Assembly (NCBI RefSeq): GCF_020166395.1
Contig: NZ_JAIQXU010000031.1
Span: 1 to 57,276 of the forward strand
Length of the DNA: 57,276 nucleotides
Reading direction: 5' to 3'
Source of the DNA: Deinococcus betulae
Lineage (GTDB): Bacteria; Deinococcota; Deinococci; Deinococcales; Deinococcaceae
Notes under the pieces: generated by a model
What the model saw: the letters and a program-made list of their open reading frames with translations, nothing else
Told to the model about the DNA's origin: nothing
Databases searched by the model: none
Made by a program: the position numbers and the translations under genes
In this document: piece by piece, positions 42,961 through 51,700 of the stretch
Layout: each line of letters opens with the position of its first letter
Numbering within the stretch: the first letter of the stretch is position 1

Positions 42961-45900
42961 GTGGCTCATGTGTTTCCAGTTGGTCAACCAGTCAACGACG
43001 CCGAGCGCAGGGCCATTGCGGCCCTGCGCGACGGCTTACCGGACGATTACGTCCTGATCCATAACTTCGAGATCGACTATCAGAATCAGGTTTTTGAGGT
43101 CGACCTGGCGATCATGGCTCCGCATGCGCTCTATATCGTAGACATCAAAGGCACGCGGGGCCGCATTGACGTAGTGGGTGGAAAGTGGCTCCCAGATGGC
43201 CGGGCACCCTTCCCGTCTCCGCTGGCGAAGGTGCGGCATCACAGCAAGGTGATCAAGGATCTCGTCAAGAAGTATGGCGAGACCCGTGGCTTTGATATGT
43301 CGGCCATGTACACCGACGCGGCGGTGATCCTGACGGCGCCGGACGCCCATCTGGTGGACACAAGCGAGCGCGACGCCCTGCGGACTGTTCGCCTCGCGGA
43401 CGCCCCTGCTTATTTCCAGGATCGGTTAACCCTGCCGCACTGGGTGAATGGTGAGATGCAGGGGCTCTACCGCGTGGCGTCAGGGGCCTTCGAATCGGTG
43501 CTGCAGGTGCCGCCTGAGAAGTCCCTACGGTTCGGCTCCTGGCTAGTGGATGATCACCTGGGGTCAGGGCCGGATTTCGAGGAGTACCGGGCGCACAATG
43601 AATTGGCGTTGGCGGGTCGCTCTGCTCGGTTGCGGGTGTACCGTCTGGATAATTACCTGCCGGTTGAGGAGCGTTCGTTGCAACGCGCTCAGTTGATGAA
43701 CGGTTTCCAGATGCTTGAGCGCCTTCCGCCGCACCCAGCAGTGCTGCCCGCTCGGGAGTTCTTCGAGACCCCGGACAGCGACGCGTTCGTTCTCGTCACC
43801 GAGGACCCTGCAGGTCGCGCGCTGCTGCTACACCTGCGCCGACCGGACCTGCCGCTGACGTTCGATCAGAAGATCCGGGTGGCGAAAGATCTCCTGGGCG
43901 GCCTAGCACATGCCCACGCCTATCATGTGGTACACCGGGCAGTCACCCCAGACCGTATCCTCGTGACGCCGGACGGCACTTCGCAGCTGCTGGGCTTTGA
44001 ATATGCCCGTCTGGAAAGCGACGAACGCCGTGAACACACGCGGGCGTTGGGCCTCCTTGAGGACGTCGAGAAGCCTTACCTGGCACCCGAAGTGCTTGAT
44101 GATCCCAGTGGCGCGACGGCCAGAAGTGACGTGTTCTCGGCCGGCATTGTCCTGTACGAGTTGTTCACAGGCGAGCTGCCCTGGCGAGACGTGACCGAAC
44201 TGCAGGAACGGGCCGGTGTGTTCGCCGTGAAGCCCAGCGAGTTGCGCGCAGACTTACCCGTGTGGGTGGACGAGTGGCTTCAGCTGCTCTGCCGGGTGGA
44301 CCCAGCGGACCGCCCCACGGCAGCGGAGGCCCTAAGCGCCCTGGAGACGCACCTCAAGCAGGTGGCAGTGACTGACGTGACCCAGCCCACGCTGGACACC
44401 GTGGGCGAGCCGAACTACATGGATCTCCCAGCGAACTTCCGGCTGTCAGAGAAGTTCCGTGTGTTGGGCCGTCTGGGCAAACCCGGGTCGTTCGGCGCGG
44501 TGTACGCGGTGGTGGATACCTTCGGGGACGTCAAACGCGCCATCAAACTTCTGCGGCCGGACCGCAGTGCTCAGCTGGAGCGCCTGAAGACGGAATACAA
44601 GACCCTGCTGAACTTGCCGGAGCACCCCCGCGTCGTGCGGGTGTACGGCGCGGAGCAGTTCCCGAACAAGATCCTCTCGCTGGTATTCGAGTTCGTGGAC
44701 GGCCATGACATCGGGGCGCTGCTGGAGAATGACGGGCGCCTGGCGGCCAGCGACGTGCTGATTCTGGGGCGTCAGGTGGCCGATGGCCTGCGGCACATGC
44801 ACGCCCATAAGGTCTTCCACTGCGACATCAAGCCGCGGAATCTGATGTGGTCGAGCGGCGGCGTCAAAATCATCGACTTCAACGTGGCCGTGCGGACTGA
44901 CCTGGTGGACGAAGATCACTTGGGCGGGACCCGGCGGTATTTACCGCCGAATGCGGATACGACAGATCTGTCTCCAGAAGCCCTGGCGGACCGGGACGTC
45001 TTCGCGCTGGGCGTGACGCTGTACGAGGCGCTGTCGGGCGTATACCCGTGGGATCCGTCCAGGACCCCAGCGGCCGGGCGCGCGCCGCGGCCCCTGACAG
45101 AGTTGTCCGGCCTGACGGACCTGGACGAGGACTTCGCTGGCGTGCTGATGAAAGCCATTCATCCTCAGCGCACGCAGCGATACCCCACGGCGGAAGCCTT
45201 GTTCCAAGCGCTGACGGGCGTGCGGGACACGCGTCGCCGCGCCCTCCCGGTGCGTACGCCAGGGCCAAAGCCCCTTCCGGACAACCTGCTGCAGCCGGAG
45301 CAGCCCAACACAAACCCATTCGTGGTTCACCTCAGCACCCTGTACAGCCAGAGCCGCCGGAGCAACAGTGGCACCCGTGGCCTGTCTGAGTACGGGAACC
45401 TGACGTACGCCGCTACGGCCCTGGACCGCGACCTGCTGCCGGCCGTACGGGACGGCACGTACCGTCTGGTGATTGTCACTGGCAACGCTGGAGACGGGAA
45501 GACCGCTTTCCTGCAGCAGTTCGAAAGTTCAGCCCGACGCGAGGGCGCCGCCGTCACGCCGCTGCACAACGGCTTCCGTGTCGAGTGGGGCGGGCGCAGC
45601 TTCCTGGCCAACCTCGACGGCAGTCAGGACCAGGACGGCCAGTTGAACGACGAGGTCCTACTGGACTTTTTCGCGCCGTATAAGGATGGGGCCGCGCCCA
45701 TCAGTGAGTCTCACACCCGCCTAATCGCCATCAACGAGGGCCGGCTTATGGATTTCCTCACCACGCACCATCAGGCTTTCAGCACGCTCCGCGCCAGCGT
45801 CGAAGATGGACTGCGTTCCGGCCTGCCTCAGGGAGACACGGCCGTAGTGAACCTCAACCTGCGCAGCGTCGTGGCCCAGGTGCCGGTGATCGAGGGCAGC

Positions 45901-47097
45901 AAGGTGGAGTCGGCGCAGATCCTGTCGATCTTTGACCAGCAGCTGATAGCGCTCACCAACCCGGCGCTTTGGGCCGCCTGCGAGGGATGCGACCTGAAGC
46001 TGCAATGCTACGCCTTGCACAACGCCCGGACCTTCAACGATCCCACCAACGGCAGCCGCGTTCGGGAGCGGCTGCGGACGCTCTACACGCTGGTGCACCT
46101 GCGGGGTCGCCTCCACATTACCCTGCGTGACCTGCGGTCTGCGTTGGCGTTCACGCTCACGTCGGGTCGCGACTGCGACGAAATTCATGACCTGTACCGG
46201 CAACGCGAGACGCGCCCGTACCTGCAGGGCTTTTACTTCAACGCCTGGATGGGCGGGGACGACAACGCGGACCGGCTGCTGAAGGAACTGGCGGAATTGG
46301 ACGTGGCGCGCCTGAATGAGCCTCAGCTGGACCGGTCGTTGGACTTCCACTTGGACCAGAGCCACCGGCTGTTCACCTTTGACGGCCGCACAGAGTTTGA
46401 CCGTGAGGTCCTGAACACGCTGTTTGCATCCCTGCCGCGCCTGGCCGGGACCAACCCTGAGCAGCTGCGTGAGCGCTTCAACATCCACCGCACGTACGTC
46501 GCCAGCATGCGGCGGAAACTCTTCTTCGAGCGGCGAGATCAGCAGTGGAGCGACATGATTCCGTTCCGGTCCGGGCAGCAGCTACTTGAGCTCCTGCAAG
46601 CGGGCGCCGAGAAGATGAGTCAGGCCAAAGACGGCCTACTGCGGGCGCTGAATCGCAGTGAAGGCATCATCAATCCGGCCATGATGACCGGGCAGCTGGC
46701 CCTTCAAGTGCGGGAGGTCGAGCGCGGCGCCATCCGGAGTTACCGCCTCTTCCCGGCGGACCGGATGATGCTCCGCGCGCAGGACACTGCCGACCGGGCC
46801 AAATTCGTGGAGCACACGCCCACGGGCCTGACCCTCGATTACCGCGAGGAGGACCACTCCGCGCAACTGGTAATCAACCTCGACACCCTGGAAATGCTCG
46901 GACGCCTGAACGTCGGGTACGTCCCGAGCGTCGAGGAGCGGGAAGGCCGGTACCTCAGCCTGCTGGCCTTCAAGAACGTCCTGGCTTCGCGGCCCTACGA
47001 CGAAGTCCTCCTCGCCGTCACTGACGAGGAGCTGTACCGCCTTAACCGCAAGGAAGGCGGCGGCTTAACCCTCCGTCCGGCCACCATGGAGCTTTGA
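42961..47097 (+). CDS. NERD-pseudokinase-kinase-P-loop ATPase fusion (MADS MAD6-like)
   Basis: 1378 residues from GTG 42961 (GAGGTG upstream). Order: NERD nuclease-like domain (about 8-130; D48 and D61-I-K63); protein-kinase fold 1 (about 180-465) with HRA (325-327) instead of HRD and GFE (345-347) instead of DFG, so inactive; kinase 2 (about 498-760) with AIK (K529), HCDIKPRN (D622, K624) and DFN (639-641), so probably active Ser/Thr kinase; then a P-loop part with GNAGDGKT (841-848) and a small cysteine cluster CEGCDLKLQC. PglW of BREX type 2 also joins NERD and kinase. The ATPase part recalls DptF of phosphorothioate-dependent restriction. Probably the signalling hub of the defence system. 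Confidence 0.85.
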   Translation: MAHVFPVGQPVNDAERRAIAALRDGLPDDYVLIHNFEIDYQNQVFEVDLAIMAPHALYIVDIKGTRGRIDVVGGKWLPDGRAPFPSPLAKVRHHSKVIKDLVKKYGETRGFDMSAMYTDAAVILTAPDAHLVDTSERDALRTVRLADAPAYFQDRLTLPHWVNGEMQGLYRVASGAFESVLQVPPEKSLRFGSWLVDDHLGSGPDFEEYRAHNELALAGRSARLRVYRLDNYLPVEERSLQRAQLMNGFQMLERLPPHPAVLPAREFFETPDSDAFVLVTEDPAGRALLLHLRRPDLPLTFDQKIRVAKDLLGGLAHAHAYHVVHRAVTPDRILVTPDGTSQLLGFEYARLESDERREHTRALGLLEDVEKPYLAPEVLDDPSGATARSDVFSAGIVLYELFTGELPWRDVTELQERAGVFAVKPSELRADLPVWVDEWLQLLCRVDPADRPTAAEALSALETHLKQVAVTDVTQPTLDTVGEPNYMDLPANFRLSEKFRVLGRLGKPGSFGAVYAVVDTFGDVKRAIKLLRPDRSAQLERLKTEYKTLLNLPEHPRVVRVYGAEQFPNKILSLVFEFVDGHDIGALLENDGRLAASDVLILGRQVADGLRHMHAHKVFHCDIKPRNLMWSSGGVKIIDFNVAVRTDLVDEDHLGGTRRYLPPNADTTDLSPEALADRDVFALGVTLYEALSGVYPWDPSRTPAAGRAPRPLTELSGLTDLDEDFAGVLMKAIHPQRTQRYPTAEALFQALTGVRDTRRRALPVRTPGPKPLPDNLLQPEQPNTNPFVVHLSTLYSQSRRSNSGTRGLSEYGNLTYAATALDRDLLPAVRDGTYRLVIVTGNAGDGKTAFLQQFESSARREGAAVTPLHNGFRVEWGGRSFLANLDGSQDQDGQLNDEVLLDFFAPYKDGAAPISESHTRLIAINEGRLMDFLTTHHQAFSTLRASVEDGLRSGLPQGDTAVVNLNLRSVVAQVPVIEGSKVESAQILSIFDQQLIALTNPALWAACEGCDLKLQCYALHNARTFNDPTNGSRVRERLRTLYTLVHLRGRLHITLRDLRSALAFTLTSGRDCDEIHDLYRQRETRPYLQGFYFNAWMGGDDNADRLLKELAELDVARLNEPQLDRSLDFHLDQSHRLFTFDGRTEFDREVLNTLFASLPRLAGTNPEQLRERFNIHRTYVASMRRKLFFERRDQQWSDMIPFRSGQQLLELLQAGAEKMSQAKDGLLRALNRSEGIINPAMMTGQLALQVREVERGAIRSYRLFPADRMMLRAQDTADRAKFVEHTPTGLTLDYREEDHSAQLVINLDTLEMLGRLNVGYVPSVEEREGRYLSLLAFKNVLASRPYDEVLLAVTDEELYRLNRKEGGGLTLRPATMEL

Positions 47098-48720
47098 ATG
47101 TCACTGACCCTGACGAAAACCGACAAGGACTTTGTGTACAGCAAGGTCACCCTCATGGACTTCAAGCCCGTCTCCATGGAACGTGTGCTGGTCTCCTTCC
47201 TGGCTCGACTGCGCAACAACGGCAACACCAGCACTGTGATTCGGCGTGAAGGCGTCGAGCTCACGATTCCAGGACTGGTGGAGGAGTATCTGAACAACCC
47301 GGAGCTGTTCGAGGGATTTCAGGAACACAGAGACGTCGTGCTGAGTTGGTTCGAAACCCACCTCGTGGACATCGTGAACCGCGGCAAGAAGAACGCCGCG
47401 TTGGCCTCCCCCCGTCCCCTGCACGGGTACGTCTACCGGTTCCGCAATGCGAAGTACTCCAAGGTTTATGGCATCGACCGGCAGCTCTACGAACTGCTGT
47501 CCTCCGCTGGCCGGGAGGGGCAGCTGGCCTTGAGTTCCCTGCGGGCCTTCTTCTTCCCTGAGGAAGACCCCATGACCGGTGCAGCGACCCGCCAAGCGTC
47601 TCTGGTGGACGTTGAAACGGAAACGCTGCAGTATCTCAAAGATCAGGTCAAGCGCGACACGGCGACGAAAGACCGCGAGATGAACTTCAAGCCGCTCTGC
47701 TACGTGGCTCCCAAGGTGCTGGCGGAGGATATCTCCCGGCTGTTGGCATACCGGAACCATGTGCCGCGCAGTGTGATGGTCGAGTACCTAGTCACCTTAC
47801 TGGGGTTCCACCTGGGCCTGTACCTGCTGCGCATGATTCACGTGGTGCCCCGCATGGTGGAAGCCCGAGGGGAGCTGGGGCTCTGCGGCCACGGTGACCG
47901 CTGCCGTTGTCGCCAATCCATGCTCGTTGACGTGGCCGGCCTGCCGAGAACCAGCATGGCCCGGTTAGCACAACAGAGCATGCAAAACCATATCGATCAG
48001 ATTCCTGTGTTCATCCGCGCCAACTTCGCGGCCCGCAAACTGGAAGATTACGCTGCCCAGCTCCGTAAAACGCGGGGCCTGACGCTCGAGAGCCTCAATG
48101 ACGTGCTGCGCCTTAGCCACGACCAGTTCATGCCGGACCGAGAAGGCTATTTCCAGAATCGGCTGGGGCGCCTGCTGGACGATCAGCCCGAAGATGAGCT
48201 GCCGCCGGAGCAGCACCGGCTGCTGCAACTGGCCACCTCCAATATGGACAAGTATCTGGAGCTGATTGTGTTTGAACGGTCGGACTATCATCGGAAATTC
48301 GTACAGAATGCCATTGACTCGTTCTTCTTTAAGAACTCGGCTTCGGCTTTGATTGTCCAGCCCAGTGGCTTTGGCGCGCCCAGACGCTTCGTGCTCGGAG
48401 GGCGAATCCTTGAAGTGCTTCTGCAGATCATGCTGCTCAAACCTGGTGGTCAGTACGGTTTCCATACGGGGCCGCTGCGCTTCACAGAGCTTCTGGATGA
48501 ACTCCGGGAACGCTACGGCATTTTCATTGACCGGCTCCCAGAGGAACTGGGCGACGCCAGCGTGAGTGATCACGCGGCCCTGCGCGGGAATATCGACGCC
48601 ATGAAGGTCCGGCTGCGCGAGCTGGGCTTCTACCGCGACCTGTCGGACGCCAGCGCCACCCAGTTCGTCACGCCGCGCTACACCGTGGCCAAGACGGGCC
48701 GCTCGAAAGGGACCGCATGA
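47098..48720 (+). CDS. Defence-operon protein of unknown function (MADS MAD7-like)
   Basis: 540 residues, starting directly after the previous stop (TGAATG) and overlapping the next gene by ATGA. Mostly helical, with no membrane helix that I would trust. A cysteine cluster CGHGDRCRCRQ (about 262-272) may bind zinc. The C-terminal 100 residues (LRFTELLDELRERYGIFIDR; MKVRLRELGFYRDLSDA) look like a winged-helix fold. Position and size match the middle component between kinase and HerA-type ATPase in MADS, and DptG between DptF and DptH. No catalytic motif seen. Confidence 0.75.
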   Translation: MSLTLTKTDKDFVYSKVTLMDFKPVSMERVLVSFLARLRNNGNTSTVIRREGVELTIPGLVEEYLNNPELFEGFQEHRDVVLSWFETHLVDIVNRGKKNAALASPRPLHGYVYRFRNAKYSKVYGIDRQLYELLSSAGREGQLALSSLRAFFFPEEDPMTGAATRQASLVDVETETLQYLKDQVKRDTATKDREMNFKPLCYVAPKVLAEDISRLLAYRNHVPRSVMVEYLVTLLGFHLGLYLLRMIHVVPRMVEARGELGLCGHGDRCRCRQSMLVDVAGLPRTSMARLAQQSMQNHIDQIPVFIRANFAARKLEDYAAQLRKTRGLTLESLNDVLRLSHDQFMPDREGYFQNRLGRLLDDQPEDELPPEQHRLLQLATSNMDKYLELIVFERSDYHRKFVQNAIDSFFFKNSASALIVQPSGFGAPRRFVLGGRILEVLLQIMLLKPGGQYGFHTGPLRFTELLDELRERYGIFIDRLPEELGDASVSDHAALRGNIDAMKVRLRELGFYRDLSDASATQFVTPRYTVAKTGRSKGTA

Positions 48721-51700
48721 CGCGCGTCAAGAAAGGCATGCGCGCCATAACGGCCGACGATATGAACACCCTTCTGGCCTCTCTGCTCGCGCCAGCGCTG
48801 CTCTCGCTGGTTGGCCACCGCGCGCCCGGCCACTGCATGCGCGTGACGGACCTGAATCCCGATCTCGCCCGGCAGATCTGCGCGCAGCTGCACCAGACGC
48901 AACCGGACGTTGAGGTGTACGTTCTGGTGGGCGAGCAGCCCGAGCACCTGAATGTCCAACCCTACGGGGTGACCGGCACTCGCCTGGTAGAACTACGCAA
49001 CCCGCTGTCCGATGGGTCCTTACGCCCGCCATTGCTCGTCTTCATTCCGGCCGGACTGCACGCCTCCGCGGAAGACAGCTTCAGCGTCGCGACCTTCGAG
49101 AACATCACGTTCCCCCACCTGTACGAAGACGCGCGTGACCTGCTCCTCAGCGGGTTTCCCATGCACACCCGGACGCTGACCGAGGCGGTCCTGACCCTCA
49201 ATGAGGCCAAGCCCAGCCGCGTGGATATCGTCCGGTACCTGCTGACCATCGCCTTGAATGAGCACGACCCGAGTGTCGTGGGCGCCGCGCTCTACGAACT
49301 GCACCTGCTGCCTGACTTCAAACTCCACGTGGCGGGCGACGCCCTGGCCCTGCGGCTACGTCAGAACCTGGACAAGGCCAAGATCATCCTTGATCAGAGT
49401 CAATCGGAGCGGCACCGGGCCCTGAACGTTGGTGTCACCGATCTCGCCTTCCGCAAACACATTGCCAACTCGCTGATGGACTTCCGCACTGAAGGCGTCG
49501 GGGCGTGGCTTAGGCACATCGCCACGGACCCCGCGCTGTGGCCCCTGGCGTTTGACCGCTGGCCGCTGCCCGACGCCGTCGCGCAGGATCGGATTTTCAT
49601 TCAGATCACCGGCACCACCCTTCCTCAAGCCACTGAGGGCATGCTGGGCCTGCAGGCCGGTGAGCCGTACCTGCCCATCGGTGACGGGGCCCTCAAAAAA
49701 TTCAGGATTGATTTCAAAACCGACCCTGCGCCGAGTCAGCTGCCGAAGATCTCCAAGTTCGTGCTGGAGATCATCTCGCAGGACCAGGGTCCGGTCGGCG
49801 TGCTCACCACCCGCAAAGCCTGGCCCAAAGGGGACAAAGCGTACGCCGAGTTCGCGATGACCAAACTGGCCCGGGCGGAGTGGGGACCGGGCCTGCACTA
49901 CGTTCGCATTCGGCCCTATGCCGCAGACGGCAGCATCATTGACCTCGTCGACGAAGACAACGTCAAACTCCCCTGGGGCGGCAGTCAGGAAGACGAGTCG
50001 CGTACATACCCCAATGAACAGTGGTTCTTCGTTTCCTCCGACGCGGAACCGGATGACGCTCCGCCGCAGCGGGCCATCCCGCGCCTCCCCAGCCTGACGG
50101 CGGCCTGGCTACAGCTGAAAGCCAGCGAGAACGCTCAGCAACGCAAACGCCCGGTCGCGCTCGAACGCCTCACTTACAAAGGCGAGGACAGTGTGTTTGA
50201 AGCCTTCTTCGGTCGAGATGGCCTGCGGCACATCATGGCCCCCACGCAACTGGCTGAGCTGGAGCGCCAGATCATGACGCTGGCTCCCCAGGAGCGAGTG
50301 AGCGTGCTGACCACCCTGCCTAAGCAGCGTACGTCCATCCTGTCCAGTGACCCGGTCCCTGACTTGAGCCTGAGTCCGGCCACGCGGGCATACCTGACCG
50401 AACGGCAGCGCATGCTGGAGCGAATCCGCGGTTCACACGGCGACGGCCTCGTGGCCGCGCTGGACTTCCAGGACCCGGAGGTGCAGCAGGCGGTGCGGAG
50501 CCTGGTGCAGACGTATCAGGACGTCCTCCAGGCCCTCTGCCTGCGCGGGGATCAGGAGGCGCTGGTGGAACTGCGCCAGGTGTTGACCTGGGACACGCTG
50601 CGCACCCTGATTTCTCAGCAGCGGTCGCTCAAGGACGTGCTGTTAATCGCGCCCACCCACCCCCTAAAACTGCTCTGGAGCGCCAGCTGGGCTTGCCTGG
50701 GCCAGCAGTGGACGCAGGAGGCCTTGCCGCCCGCTGTCCGGGAATTCTACTTCACCAGCCTGCGGCCCCACGCCTTTCCGGTGCTGGGCAGCACGGGAGA
50801 CGGCAGCTTGATGGTGCCGGTCACGGAACTGGCCCCCGGGTGGACCCTATGCACCGCCCCGGCAGAGCGCGACCCGCGCGGGATACTCAGTGACCTCTGC
50901 GCGGGCCTGCAACTGCCCGAGCCTGTAGGTGAAGACGGGCTGCGGGCAGAGGAACTCGCCCGCCGCTTCAGGCGGTACCTAATTCAGCACCCGTACCTCA
51001 GCGTCCTGGCCATCAATGCCTTCAACGCCGGACAGGCGGGCCTGCTGGCGGACGCGCTCGTGCTGCTGCAGAAGTCACCCGAACTGCGCGACATGGCTTA
51101 CGACGTCCGGTTGTTCGTGGACGATCCGCTGGCAGCCGGCGTGGGACAGGGTCTCCTCAACCTGCTTAATCACGGTGGGAAGACCACGGACCGCAACGCG
51201 GAAGCGTTCGGCATGTCAACCGGCGACACGCTGAGGCCGAAACTGGGTCTGGCCATCCGGCCTTTCAGTGAGTTCCAACGGGACGGCCGCCAGCACACCG
51301 CCCACGTCTCGTTGCTCTTTGATCTCTTTCCAGCCGGGGAAATCAAAGCGCAACCCGCCCGGGATGAGGACCAGCTGCTGCCCTTCCACGGACTGATGCA
51401 GGATTTCAGTACCCAGTACACCGAAACCGATGAACTGGCTCGGTGGGAGCGGCAACCTGTTTTCGGCACCGCAGAACCGATCACCGGAGATGATCAGCTG
51501 ACGCCGTACCTGGGCAGCCTGCCTAAAGCGTTGTCCGCTAGCTTTACGGCAGTCGCCACTGGCGAGTACCAACCCCAGCTCAAACCCACCGTGACCCTCA
51601 CGCTTGGGTCCGAGCAGCGGGCTCTCCTGCACCAGATTCACGAGGTCAGCGACTGGGTCATCACCATCGACCGGAACCTCGGCGTCGAGTTCTTCGACCA

